From Bolinopsis microptera (Eukaryota > Ctenophora > Tentaculata > Lobata > Bolinopsidae), in the NCBI RefSeq assembly GCF_026151205.1, contig NC_087079.1:4917230-4981229 (forward strand): DNA of 64,000 bases. The letters are read 5' to 3'. Shown here piece by piece: positions 25,027 through 37,104 of the stretch (position 1 is its first letter; every line of letters begins with the position of its first letter). The position numbers were made by a program, and so were the translations under genes. A model generated the notes under the pieces. It was given only the letters and a program-made list of their open reading frames with translations. It had not been told where the DNA came from and did no database searches.

Positions 25027-25466
25027 ATCTTGAATCTAGCTGCTTGCACTGCAATATAATCTTAAGCAATTATCTCAGAATGTGTGTGTCTCTCTGTCTG
25101 TGTGTGCTGCGTGTGTAATTTCCGAGCGACTTAATCAAGAAAACGGTAAGAGTTATGGGACTGGTTTTTTTGGTATAGTGCCGAGAAAACTATAAGGAAG
25201 CCAAATGGTAAAGGTTTTTTAAATCAGTTGGTGGCAAATGGTTTTTAATTGGTTAACTGCATATTATGTAGTGTTGGTATATATATATATATCATAATTA
25301 CACTGTCATGTAATACTTTTACTACTATTATTGTTTAAATTAATGACAATGTATAATGTATATAGGAGATTATCACAAAATATAAACCTCATTCAGGAGC
25401 TGCATGACAAAAGGAAACCACATGAGCTGGTTGTAAAATTTGATGTCCAGAAATCAAAAAACCAAT
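25027..25466. other. No gene; AT-rich spacer with a short (TA)n run
   Basis: Contains a GTGTGT-rich stretch near 25080-25120 and a TATATATATA run near 25279-25292. It probably includes the 3' untranslated part of the transposase gene that ends at 25467. Confidence 0.4.
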
Positions 25467-28400
25467 TCATTTGCAGTCATTACGGTTTTGCTGCCTGAAC
25501 ACAAAAAGCTTGTCAGAATCTCTTTCTGCAGTCGATATTCCCATGCATTTACATGTTATCTTATTCATATTCATAATAGATAAAACACTTTCCCGTTTGC
25601 AAACTTTAGCATATAACAAACTGTTAACTAAAGATTCAGTTCTATTAACATTATCATAAACAGCATTAAGCTTTCTGAAAACTACAGTCATCTCATCATT
25701 AACCTCGATAAAACGATCAATTACGCCAAAAGTGTTTAATTCTTGACTATAAAAAATAGACTCATTTTTTTTCCCCTGTTTTTTTAAAAAATAACCTTCA
25801 TTCCAATACACTACTCCTTTTAATTTAACACGATCATACACACATATTCTAGCATCACTCATATCACATTTATTAAGTAGGCTCTCTTTTGCAAGCCGGT
25901 ATTCTTCAGAATTGAGATTAAAATCTTTATTCTTACATGCGTTAATGCTTGAAAATTTACAGGGTTTTCCAAGCCCAGATGTATTAAAGGATGAATGTGA
26001 AACAGCCCACACTCTTCCAGCCAACGAAAAATCAATATCAGAGTTTCTATCATGTTTGACTACATAATCGTATATTTCCACTGCTCTATGGCGCCATTGC
26101 AGCCGTTCAGCAATTTGCATTTCGACGCCTTTGGTTCCCTGTCTAAAACAGTTCAGGAAAACTTGGTTGTACGATTCAAAAGGATACAATGTGGTAGCCC
26201 ACAAAGGTCCGAGATGCTTGACCGATTCCCGGACGTGGACAAGCAGATGAAAGTTCAAACTGGCATTTCCTTTGCCATACAATTCAACAAATTTCAAGAC
26301 AAACTTGTCCATAAGCGACTGAGCTTCAGTAAGATTCGAGTCACTGATGTTTTCTGAATTTAACAAGCTCAGTGCTACCAAAAGGTTCATCCAATTGCTG
26401 TAGTGTTCAAAATCCATAAGACCGGCAGTGACTAGTCTGTCCATTATTGGAATCGAATAAATGAATCCCCAGTAATGCCATTCACTTGCCTTCCAATTTT
26501 TGTACTCTGCCAGAGTTCTGGGGCCTCTTTCAATGAAGGAAACTCCATTCAGTTCATCCATGACATTTTCTGCGACTTTAAATCCCCCTTTTTTAATGTA
26601 TTTATATCCTTTGGTGCAGAAGATTATTTTGAACATCCTCTTGAATACTCCAAGATCGATAGCATGCATCATATCTATCGATGTACATAAAAAGACGGTG
26701 AAAAAAGGGAGGTCTTCAAGAACTGGGACATCTTTGTGTCCTAACTTGTCTTCTGAATTGGGTTTGGTAACAAAAGATTTAATATCTGCTTTTGATGTAG
26801 GCCTCAAAGGGTAAATTACAAGTTGATTATTCTCATCCTTTTCAGCGGGTTTACAAACATTCGTGTTGTGCACGGACCCTCTCATTATACACATCGGGCA
26901 CGAATGATACCCACTGTGAGCCTTGATGCACAGCAAATACGGTTTCATTACGCTGTCGCAATTCAGACAAAAAACAAAAAACTGTGTCGTAACAAAACAG
27001 TTCAGTGAAATGGAAAACCATGTAATACCCTCGGTTGCTAGAGAGATAAACTCTGTAACAAATGGTAATAGATAACGTTGTTTGAAGTCTATGTCTCTGC
27101 TTTTGTTTTTCATTATAATAAACGGTGTGAGAATGCACTGTCTTCTTAACCACGGCAACAGTTCAATGAGGCATACCTGTTGAAAACAAAAATGTAATGA
27201 ATTTATTTAAGTTTATGTTTATTCGTAGTACAATGATCTGTTTTTCGCCTGGGACTATACAATTCCTAGAGATTTAAAATGGTCGAGTGCAATTGTTATG
27301 TCAATATCTAAAATATTGCATTTAACAATCCGATCCGTTATTTGGCCTGCCCAGGCCAGTATTCATAGATTAATCCAGAACCTTCTAAGCTTCTAAGCTT
27401 CTTGAGTACTCTAGAATTAGAATCAGAACATAGCGTAGTGGAGCAAAGCTTTAATTAACTAGGGCCTTGTGATATAACCTTTTTTTCTCAATCAATCGTT
27501 TCGATAGTTTGTACATGTCCACCATACAGAGAGAACACACTGGCACCACAACACAATACCAATTTGGAAGAAAGAAAAAAAAAGTTACCTGTAATGGATA
27601 GAGTGAATTAGTTGCACTTTTTGCAGTATTTACCCCATCGATATTGATCATGCATGTCATCACGTCGTAGCTTGAAAACATATTCCCTGGAGCTGTCCGG
27701 ATTCTTGCTGACCTCTTTCGCAGCTCTTTATATCGGTCTGAGTTTGTGACGTCCGACAGACTAGATCCTCCGTTCTGTTCCATTAATTCTAAGAATTGCT
27801 TGACCCGCAATTCATTTCTCTCAGTTTCGAGGAAAGATTTTAGCAGAATCTTGATTGAAGTATACAAAAAGTAATAGCCATTTTTTCTGAGGTATTTTTC
27901 ATCAAGGTTTGAACCACATTTTTCACATTGTTGAGGAACATTTCCCTCCTTGTAGAAGCTATCACAACTCTTCCCGTTACAAATGTAATAGTGATTGACT
28001 GGTGCTGACTGTTTACTCAAAAAATTACGTATTTTCCTGGTAGTTTCAAGGCCGGCTAAGCTAGATCTATTGTATTGTCTTAACAGATCTTCCATAGCGA
28101 CATAAGACAGGTTGTTAGCCAACGTAAAGGTAATAACAAAGAGTACGTTATTCAACATCTCTACTTGTATCTTGGATGGATTTTCCTTGAGAAGTATCGG
28201 CAACTGATCAATACGAACATTTCTAACACTATCACTGTTTTCATCCTCATCCAATTCGTCTAGATCCAATTCATCTAGTTCATCAGCCAATGATATTGAT
28301 TGGTAAGAACCTGAAAATATTAAAGAAAATTCATTGTTCTGTGAAGTTCACTTCGGTCAAGGGATCATCTTCAAAGGACTCATAATAATTTTAACGTTGT

Positions 28401-28629
28401 TGGAACACAACTTCCGCATTGTAACAGAAAACCTAAAGGAGAATGTCACCTATTGTGTGTAGGTACTGCAAATGCACCCCATTTATTAAAATTAACTTCA
28501 TTTGCTTACTTGCAAGACTTTCCAAGGTCGAGCTAACATTGCTGCACAAAGAGGATGGAGAGGAATCATCGCTAATATCTTGGACAATGTCACTACTCGA
28601 ATCATAACTGCAACTGATATCGGATTCCA
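25467..28629 (-). CDS. EnSpm/CACTA-like transposase, three exons seen, 5' end missing
   Basis: Three minus-strand exons join in phase: 28629-28510, 28310-27589 and 27176-25467, with introns 28509-28311 and 27588-27177, all GT-AG. Exon 1 is acidic/Ser-rich and starts at a splice acceptor, so at least one upstream exon was not found. Exon 2 encodes an acidic stretch (ADELDELDLDELDEDEN) and a zinc-ribbon-like cysteine group (YYICNGKSCDSFY, QQCEKCGSN). Exon 3 has LLCIKAHSGYHSCPMC, DMMHAIDLGVFKRM, then SLNFHLLVHVRESVKHLGPL followed by PFESYNQVFLNCFRQGTKG, which matches the tnp2/DUF4218-type regions of EnSpm transposases (H-L-L-H...GP-L-W...F-P-F-E). No stop interrupts the joined frame; I could not find convincing CACTA termini, so activity is uncertain. 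Function, if intact: cut-and-paste DNA transposition. Confidence 0.75.
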
Positions 28630-29277
28630 CTGAAGTTTTAAGTAAAATTTAGTCCCAAACATTTACAATTTTTTTAAAGGAATAAAAATTTGAATTTTGA
28701 TCTTTATTACAGATTAAACATATATCATATTATATAACCATAACTGCCTCAACTTGGATTAGTAGTAATTTCAGTTGACAGAAGCTGAAGGACGGCAGCT
28801 CAAAAGGACCAGTGTACCATCGGAAAGATCAAGGACCCAAGTGCCAATGGTGGCTTTTCCGGACCCATTTTTGCCGATTTGCTGTGGTCCAAGTGAGCTG
28901 CGTCCTGCTGCTTAACGGCACATGATTTTTTCGTTTAATAATCTCAGGTTGACAATTCAGTCATACCATAGTCAACAGTGTTGAGGCAACCAGCTTTCGC
29001 AGTTCAATAATTGGAGACCGAATAAATATAAATTGATCGAAATTTACGATTCATCGTCATAAAATATAGTCAATAATATTCTTGATTCTATTAATTATAC
29101 ATAATAAGTTGGTTTTATTCTCTAAAGAAAAGTGTGTCAAACAGTATATATACATTCAATTAAATCAAGTGATGCAATTGGCAGAGCACAATCAAATTTT
29201 TAGTGTTGCAATTGGCAGAGCACAATTCATTGCTACCAATAATTTGTTTTTAAAAACATTTTAACAAAACACATGAT
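28630..29277. other. No recognised gene
   Basis: Upstream side of the transposase; it may contain its missing first exon and terminus. A direct repeat of GCAATTGGCAGAGCACAATC occurs near 29175 and 29209. Nothing else supported. Confidence 0.35.
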
Positions 29278-30067
29278 CTACTCCATTATAGGGGCAGGAA
29301 TGAGGTTGTATGAGACTTCTGATAGATGAATCTCACGTTTGGTGTCCACCTTCTTTCCTCGGTACCCTCGTAGAGCAATAAGAGTTGTTCTCAACATTGC
29401 AAATCTAATCCTTGTTCTGACATGTCTTACTACATCGCAGTACCTCTCCTTCCTTTTTCTTGCTATGAGGTCTGCTACTCTGTTGACGAACTGCTTACAC
29501 TCTTTAGACATTCCTCCATATGTTAGGAATACAGCCGGGGTGAAGGTAGCCCTCTCCACATTCAACACTCTCTCCAAGTACTCATCCTTCTTCTCCTTCT
29601 CGTTCTCTCTCAGAGTGTAGTCATACTGCTAAAGTGGCAATGTGTTCAGCCAACTAGACGCTCCCTTTTCTCAAGTGCTCTCTTAGAGGAGGTGCCACAT
29701 CTTTTAGCTTTAGCTCAAACTTGGCTTGGAGCTCGGAATTCTTCAATGTTTTGATCATTTCTTTCCCCGATTTGGTGAGGTTACTGGATGCAGTGTAAAC
29801 TTCCTGTTGGTCCAATATTGCTTTTGTTAGCTCAGTGGTGAGTAGCTTGGAGGCTGTGTACTGTGTGGAGTGGCATTCTTCGTGGGGTTTACCAATGCCC
29901 AATCCTCCCAATCTTACCGGTAGACTTAACACGTCTCTTTCTAAGTCTGAGATCTCCCTGCCCAGCATCTTTGGCAGGAGCTTTTGTCTTATCTCATGTT
30001 CTAGCGGTTCCATGGCTTCAGAGATGTGGAGCACAGTCCTCTTGCAGTTTTCTTGCAGTTCTCTCAC
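29278..30067 (-). pseudogene. C-terminal part of a retroelement polyprotein, frameshifted and internally deleted
   Basis: The first piece (30067-29654) reads LPVRLGGLGIGKPHEECHST and surrounding sequence, typical of the region after the reverse transcriptase in a group of animal retroelement proteins. Shifting frame near 29675 restores ASSWLNTLPL, then a TAG stop, then QYDYTLRENEKEKKDEYLER, and the second piece ends with FTPAVFLTYGGMSKECKQF and RTRIRFAMLRTTLIALRGYR. In the family as I know it a Cys-rich segment sits between ASSWL and the final block; it is absent here. A frameshift, a nonsense codon and a deletion mark it as dead. I am unsure whether the family is LINE-like or DIRS-like. Confidence 0.6.
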
Positions 30068-30262
30068 AGTTCTCTTGCAACGCTACTGCACAACAAAAAC
30101 TGCCTGTCCACCTGCAACAGCGCGGTCATAGGAGTGCAGCCAGAGCTAGGCCGCGCCAGTTAAAAAACTCCATATTCAATTGTAATAAAAGGAAATTTTA
30201 GTTAACATTAGCACTCGTTTGATGTGTAGTACAGGGAGGGCAAACAGTCAGTACCCATATGT

Positions 30263-30297
30263 TGCCTTAATAGCTCAGTCGCTGAGCTATTAAGGCC
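30263..30297. repeat. Perfect short hairpin
   Basis: CCTTAATAGCTCAG and its exact complement are separated by TCG, giving a 14-bp stem with a 3-base loop. No run of T follows that would suggest a Pol III terminator. Function unknown. Confidence 0.6.
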
Positions 30298-30299
30298 AA

Positions 30300-31605
30300 C
30301 GTGTCACACTAGGATATATATTATGTTGCACTAGACGGTTTGTGAATCAATCGCTGCATGATACATGTCCATTGTACAAGGAACCATCATGAAAAAGTAT
30401 TAAAAAACACAAATATTTCGGTGAATCGTCCAACTCTGTTTAGCAACTATTAAAATCAGACAGGTGAGCCCTGAATCAAAATGATCACAAAGTTTCATTT
30501 CCCAAACCTGATCTTAAGCTTTCCAAGGAAGAAGTGAGGAGTGAGGAACTATCTGAGTCACTGTCAGCTACTTTTCTTTTCTTCATAATTTCTATTGAAT
30601 CAAAATATAGTATTATTGTTTTAGTTTTAATTCTAACTATTATAGACCATAATTTTTTTTTTTATTTTAAAATTAAAATTATTCAAACAATATACACATA
30701 ATATAGCAATTACCCTATACAAAATCAACCCTTTAAGAATTCAAAAAACTCCCTTAACAATCAAAAATTGCCCTTGGCCTTGTGGTTCCAAGTTAAGATC
30801 TAGACTGTTTATATCAACAATGTTTTTTCTCGCACCTCTGTCTCCACAGAGAGAGAGATCACTGTTGTTCTAAGGATTTCAAATTTATAGACCGTAATTA
30901 ATAAATATTAACCCTTTTCATACAAAGTAACAACAAAGTCGTTGTGAATTTAGGTTGAATGACCAGTGATGACGTCGCGTCAGGCACATCGGCAGAAGCA
31001 GGGAGACACAGTAAAACAAAGTATTTTTTTTAGTAAAACAAAGTATTTTATTTATTAGCAGTGCAATCAATTCATATGATATAAGTATAAGAATATAATA
31101 GTATGTCACACCTATTTAACTGTTACGTTTGAGTAGTCGTACCATGGCTAAATCTAACTAGGACCAGTGGTGTCGATTAACATTTAATAGGTGAGTCTAA
31201 GTGACACAAATGGAAAATTTTAAGAAAAGACGGATCAGAACACAGATCCAAGGACAAGGAGACCCCACTGCAGGACCATACATGCTATTGGCTTGTGCAT
31301 GGCCCAAAAGGTTCCAGTTGTTCAGGAAACTGTACATAGCTGGTCAACTAGTTTTGAATTCAGACTAGGCTTGATGAGTTCTGGGATTTCTAGAGGTAAG
31401 ATTTGATGGTGCCAAGTTTGTTCAGGCGGACATGGAAATTATGTGATGAATATATAGGTATACAAAAATCATATCAATATAAAAATAGATCCAAAAATAG
31501 ATCCAAAGATTCACACGGCAGTCAGGGAACTTCCAGACAGGATGCTTTTGAAACAGGTATAATTAGCGCTTTTGTAATTAATTGTATGCAAGGGATGGGA
31601 TGCTG
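30300..31605. other. No recognised gene
   Basis: AT-rich sequence with poly-T near 30652 and a duplicated TTTAGTAAAACAAAGTATTT at 31024-31060. Open frames (30918-31109 minus, 31403-31606 plus) lack recognisable features. Confidence 0.35.
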
Positions 31606-31610
31606 ATCAA

Positions 31611-32261
31611 CTAAGCTGGTTCAATGCCCCAGCTATTTAGGGGGAGCCACTCAATTTCACGCCCAGGTGTTGTCAATTGCTGGGTTTCAAGTAACAGCTT
31701 TTTGATACGGCTCTTGATAATTGAGATGGGGGAGGAAAGGTCGGAAAATTTACTAGAGCCAGGGACCATGACATTGTTTTCATTAGGAGTGCATTTGTCG
31801 AATATTTTATCAACCAAACTGTTCCATATAGTCGTACCTTTGACGGCAAAATTGTGTTTAGAAATGCCAAGTTTGTGTCGGGGGACCCGCATAGTTTGGC
31901 TACATGTTCTGGAACTTGTTTGGAATAAACTTCTCAGAGAGATGGGTTGATGCAGTTTCAAGATTTTAAACAGTTCAGTGGATATATAATGTTGGATGTA
32001 CAGGTTGTGGATTGACATGATTTTCTCGGTATTGAATATTGGCTTAGTGTTTTCCAAAGCAAAGCTCCTTTTTGCGATGTGTTCACTGTATGGTCTTGCA
32101 CGTGCACATGTTTCATAGTACTCTGCCTGGTCAAAGCTTGGTTTGCTTCCAAATAGAAGGCGTACGCATCTTTTTTGGATGGAGAACAGTTTAGATAGTC
32201 TAAAAGTTGTGACACCACCCCAGATTAGTCCTGCTGCAGCATCTAAGCCTGATCTACTCAT
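31611..32261 (-). pseudogene. LINE ORF2 C-terminal fragment (216 codons)
   Basis: Minus-strand frame GLIWGGVTTFRLSKLFSIQK, RCVRLLFG..., IYxLYIQHYIS..., LFQTSSRTCSQTMRVP, FAVKGTTIWNSLVDKI. This matches the thumb/C-terminal region of CR1/L2-type LINE reverse transcriptases, where a tyrosine/tryptophan-rich stretch precedes I-QK-R-x-R-x-I and the frame ends with a WN-L motif. The catalytic domain is missing because the upstream side meets the hAT element's target site at 32274. The frame is uninterrupted. Confidence 0.65.
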
Positions 32262-32273
32262 CGTCCCTAAGTT

Positions 32274-33703
32274 GCTCCCTCCAGTAAACGACCGGGGGTA
32301 GGATTTGGCCGGGGCCGGGAATGTCCAAATTTTGCCGGGGCCGGGAATTGGCCGTTCTGGAATTTGGCCGGGGCCGTGAATTTAATAAATCCACGGCCAA
32401 GTTAGAACTTTTCAGGACTTAGGATCTGAACTTATTTTTACATGACAATATAATGTTCGTATCAATTGAACAGTTTAGAAGGTAATTAAATTTCATATAT
32501 ATTTTGGTAAAATAATTTTGTTCAGCTGAAAGAGTAAATAATGCAGTATTGAAAGATTCCAACGTGAAGTTGTAAAAATATAAATTAAAAATAGTATAAC
32601 TTCCTGGACTTCTAGTCCAGCAGAAACAGTTTGTAATGAAGAGTGAAGACCGAACACAGGGAAATGCCAAAATATTAAATATGTTGAAACCAAAAGTTAT
32701 CAGTTATCACACTATTATATTTACTCATCACTATTATATTTACTCATCACTTTCAGAATTACTGTCCTCGCTATTATGTCCCTCCGAAAGTGAATCGGAA
32801 GTTTCTGGTTCCTGAGCAATGTTCTCTGAGATAGGTATCTTGTTCTTGTTGGGAGGACTCCAATCCGACAGAGGCTGGGGCAGCTCGGTCTCATATCCTA
32901 TCTCCCTTAGATTGTATTTAATAAACAATAGCATTTCCATGTTTTTAGGGAGGATGCGGGGGCTTGGCTCATCGATCCTTTTTGTCTGTTTGAAGACCCT
33001 CTCGGACGCAGCTGAAGACCCTGGTATACAAAGATACTTCCTAGCATGGTCCACCAGCAGGGGGTACTCTTTCTGGTGAGAAGCCCACCATTTCAAGGGA
33101 TCCTTGCCCCTGGCCAACAACGGTTCCTTCAAGTATGCATCAATCTGCCCCTTTATAAGTTCTCCTTCGTCTGCTGCTTCGCTACCACTTTCATCTGTAG
33201 AAGCCGGTTCAACTAAAATGTCTCCCCAACTGTCCTCTGTCTGCTCTATGCTAACAAACTCTGTGCTAACGTGATACAAACTTGCCCAGCCATGTTTGGT
33301 TAACACGCGCCATATAAGGAATAAATGGTCAAGAGAGCGTGAGCGGGCTGGTGTAGACTGTAGTACTGAACTCGTGTCTCGTTTCAGCGAGAGCGTAAAT
33401 TTAGAACATAACGGTCCTGTGCTCAATGATTATTTATTAAGATTTAAGGATTTAGGTGGAATATCATAATTGTAAAAACTATCAGCGGTTACAAAAACAA
33501 AGGACTGCTCTTGAAAGTTGGCACTCTGGACATCATCCTTTCAAAACTGAAAATCCATTTTAAGATTTATATGAAAGTTTTAGGCCGATTTCGATCAAAA
33601 ATTCACTGCAAAAATTGAAAATCGGCCGGGGCCGGGAAGAAATAGCTCCCCCAGTGCCGGGATTTCACGGCGCCGGGAATTCCGGTCGATTACTGGCTCC
33701 CTT
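32274..33703. mobile_element. hAT DNA transposon with 8-bp target duplication, internally deleted
   Basis: The termini are CAGTAAACGACCGG on the left (from 32282) and its complement CCGGTCGATTACTG on the right (to 33695), one mismatch. The flanking octamers GCTCCCTC (32274-32281) and GCTCCCTT (33696-33703) match at seven of eight positions, as expected for a hAT insertion. Subterminal regions are packed with GGCCGGGGCCGGGAA motifs in both orientations, likely transposase-binding repeats. The encoded transposase keeps only its C-terminal part. Confidence 0.85.
32740..33426 (-). pseudogene. hAT transposase, dimerisation-domain fragment
   Basis: A 228-codon frame inside the hAT element. Residues about 105-170 form the hAT C-terminal dimerisation domain: LKWWASHQKEYPLLVDHARK, YLCIPGSSAASERVFKQTKR and LLFIKYNLR. 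This domain mediates transposase oligomerisation in Ac/ZBED-type proteins. The N-terminal zinc-binding and most of the RNase H-like catalytic region are absent, so the copy cannot mobilise itself. The last 40 residues are acidic and Ser-rich. The start codon is uncertain because the upstream part is deleted. Confidence 0.82.
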
Positions 33704-33706
33704 TCT

Positions 33707-33870
33707 CACTCATTCTAGCCCTTGCAACATTCAATGTTCGTGGGCTGAGTAAAGAAGTAGATCAACATATATTAGGACGTGGCTGTACTCAATATAAATC
33801 ATAAATTAGACGTTATAGCCCTTCAAGAAACTGAGATCACTCAACCATCTGAAGCAATGTTACCTTCCTA
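33707..33870 (+). pseudogene. LINE endonuclease N-terminal fragment
   Basis: Plus-strand translation ILALATFNVRGLSKEVDQHI, a stop and one-base shift, then KLDVIALQETEITQPSEAM. This is the start of an apurinic-type (EEP) endonuclease domain of LINE ORF2: the N-V-R-G-L strand and the catalytic glutamate in LQETE. It is broken by a frameshift and ends after about 50 residues. It lies directly outside the hAT element and points opposite to the LINE fragment on the other side, so they are not halves of one simple copy. Confidence 0.65.
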
Positions 33871-35322
33871 GTGCAAAATAGTTTCAAAAGCCGTAGGAAT
33901 AATTTTTTAGCTTCAAAGCCGTAGTGAACCAGTAAATAACCAAAAGTATATAGTATTATAGTAAATTTTTGACCCTTTTTATACTATTCTTATTTATTTT
34001 AAAACGTATTTCCAAGCAAATATTTTCCAAAGATCGTGTACTTTCTATCAACAATGAACAATCAAGAAATACATCACAAATTTTCGAATTAACGGGTAAT
34101 AATTAGAATAGTTTTCAGATATCATGTATTTGACCGTCGACGAGTCAAAACTCGGTGCAAGTCTTGTTAGTTTAAAAGCCTACAATAGTTTGACAGAATT
34201 AAGAGTGCCACTTTCTTTTTGTGATATATACAACTAGAAACCCGCAAGTCCAAAGCTTTCTTCGAGGAAATTTTAAAAATCATTTATGTTAAATTTCTCT
34301 AATCTCTTCGTCGTTTAGCGCTAAGCTAGCCCTGGCCTCTGCATTGTAGAAAGTATGGATTTTATTAAACAATGACGAAAATTGTTTGTTTTCGGATTCC
34401 CTAATCGATACTTTTACCACATCAAAATATTTCAATCACAAACAAAATTATGCATAGTGACATTGTGAGCGTAAAATGTAAATGTGAGCTAATCAAGACG
34501 TATCATAATAATCCATGTAATGGTAACGCAGGTTGTTAATCTGTGGGTGCTCGCGCACGTGCATTTTAATGTTGCTAGGCGATGACAAATTAAACCTTTG
34601 GTAAAAAAAACATTATTTTAATTGTTATTTTACCTCACTTCCGACGTTAATCATCAAAAATCTAAAGCCTAAATCAAAATTCTAAAAATACTATAGCCTA
34701 TTCTTATCCTATTTCTACAACCCTGCTAAAAATGGCGAGGTTTCAACTCCATTTGCGAGCTAGATTTGGTTTCATCAGAGGGTCATTTTGAGGTTGATTT
34801 TTGGTGTTTTTCCTTTATCTCCTCGTTGCCGAATGCCGGGGGGATTTTTATTTTTATGCAATTAATAGCAGATTTTAGTTTGCTGGATGGGCTAGCCACC
34901 CGGCGTGGATATTTTATAACAGTGAATTATGACAATTTAAGTTTTCTGGTGTCACAGTTTGTTATAGAATGATTAAACAAATGCTTTTTGTTGATTTCGT
35001 AAAGTTCTCCCCCTTTTGCGCGCAGTTAGTGCGCGCGCGCAAAAATCGGTGATAAAATGTTGACTTCCAACAATTTGATTAAATTTATGTCGCTGCGCAA
35101 TACTGTAAAATTTATATTGTATTAAACGCATGAATAACATTTTCATCAAAAGTTTATTTTCCAAATTAAATGGTATTTGTTCATCGTTGCTAATTTTTTC
35201 GTAATTGTGAGTCGGGATAAAATCTTACAATATATTCAAAATTAATAAATGAACTGATTCAAATCTTACCTAGGAACCCAAGCAAAATTTATTTGGGGAC
35301 CTAAGCAAATATATGGTAATCT
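33871..35322. other. No recognised gene
   Basis: AT-rich sequence, with a GCGCGCGCGC run near 35028-35040. Short open frames at 34766-34972 (+) and 34973-35164 (-) show no known features. Confidence 0.35.
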
Positions 35323-35425
35323 TATCGAAGCTTTCAAAGTTACTAGTGGTTTGGCTGATTAAAGATCGGGTTTGTCCGGAATGGGCAAATCCGGTCTAAC
35401 GGTTACTGTCATTCCGCCTAATCTT
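35323..35425 (+). pseudogene. Probable LINE C-terminal scrap, copy 1
   Basis: ATCGAAGCTTTCAAAGTTAC with the following GGGTTTGTCCGGAATGGGCA resembles 39765-39850 at the nucleotide level; the encoded pattern (EAFKVTSGLT...) looks like the end of a LINE reverse transcriptase (I-E-A-x-K-x-x-x-G-L). Only about 100 bp remain, so confidence is low. Confidence 0.4.
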
Positions 35426-37104
35426 TATGTTTATGAACATGATAGCCTGAGATAGCCTGGGGACCTGAGAGGTCCCCAGGTAAGTCTAACGGTTACCTAT
35501 CTTACTATATATAAAGCGGGACGATATATATATATATGGATCCGCGCCATTTTACTGACACCACGGCATCAACTTTAACGCGACTTTCCCCAAAAACCGT
35601 ACAACATAAAAAATATGCAACTTAAACATTTTTCCTTCAAAAAATTGAAGGAATCGATTATGTTATTAATTACGATAAGCATATAATGAATATCTTAGGT
35701 TTAATACCCATGTTGCTAAGAAACGTTTTATTAACTTAGTAGTAGTGGAAAGTATAATTAGGTAAATTTTTACTGGGTCGTTGAACCTATACTTCGAAAT
35801 TTGCCGATGGGGAAGGAGCGTTTTCAAATAATGACGCCCTTTCCGATTTTGACACAATAGCCATTTGTTTAAATTCTGACGATGGGACAATGAAAGTGGT
35901 TGGCTGAGACTAGGAAAAGTGTCAGGCCAACCTGGTTTTAGACAGCATTAAACCTCTTGTAAATATTGTGAATCACAACTTGTTATAAGATGGTTGGGTC
36001 TGCAGGGCCCTTCGTGCTTCCACTAGCGCAAAATTGTTTTTGAATGTGGGACAATTTTGGCAGAACTGCCCATTCTGCCTTAGAAGATTAAGTGGCACAT
36101 AGACCAATCAGTTATAGTTAATTTAATGTAAATTATTTAAGCATGACTGTAATCAGATAGTATAATTCAAAGGAATCATTATCACTTTTGTATCCTTCTG
36201 TATCCTTATATCCTTGTTTTGAGAATAAAGCTGTTATTATCTTAAAAGGAATTATCCTACCAGACATGTTCTATTGCAGCATCAAGTTATTATTATTATC
36301 ATAGTTAGTCACTGAAAAAAATTTCTTGTTTCATTGAATCATGATGTAATTTGAGGATTTTTTAAATTTGCATTTATAAAGACATAATAAGGATTAGCAC
36401 ATTAAAAATGATACTTTACCAACCTCCTCCCTGTGAGACACTAGTATTCTCACTGCTTTGTTCACCCTCTGTTAAACGAATTGTTTGACAGCTGACTGCC
36501 ATGTCCTACTGTAAATGAATGAATGAGTGAGTGACCAAATGAATAAGTAAGTAGTTAATATTATATGTCATGTATAAGGCGGTGGTATGAATAATTATCA
36601 AGTTCCTTACCAGTTGCTATGCTAAGATTGAGAACTTTGCCTTTTGAAGTATTTTTGGTTTTGATCGTGATATCCTCACAGTACTAGACGATTAGTACAC
36701 TAGTCACTATCAACTATATGCCACATTTCACATTTTTCACTGTATTTTCACTGTCAAGATAGCGCTAGCAGCTGCTGATTTAAGACATGGGCTCATTTTC
36801 TTTAATGATTTTAACATCAAACAGAGCACTACTCATAATCGTGAGATCTCAAAACAATTAGTAGCTTATAAAACAGTTCGTGTGATCATCTGTCGTATTA
36901 AATCAAAATATTTGTCACTAAGTGAGTTTAAGTTTTGAAGTTTCTTTTTTGGGATTTTGGGTTTTCTAAATGAATAAACGGTAAAGGTTACAATATCATA
37001 ATTTTTAAATCTCATTTTCATGTATATCAAATAAATGTATATTGTTATGTATCATGTGATGTCCCCAAACAAACAAACATGATAAACTACAATTTTCTTT
37101 TAAC
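35426..37104. other. No recognised gene
   Basis: Includes TCTAACGGTTAC twice (35394 and 35484), an IR around GGGGACCTGAGAGGTCCCC near 35459, and AT-rich sequence. No exon or element terminus was supported. Confidence 0.35.

Noticed and set aside
25290-29000. CACTGTCATG near 25301 and its partial complement near 28990 as CACTA termini of the EnSpm-like element
   Set aside because: Only the first five or six bases agree, and the flanking trinucleotides (TTA, TTG) do not match as a target duplication.
30263-30297. Hairpin as a transcription terminator
   Set aside because: No T run follows, and intrinsic hairpin terminators are not expected in a nuclear eukaryotic genome.
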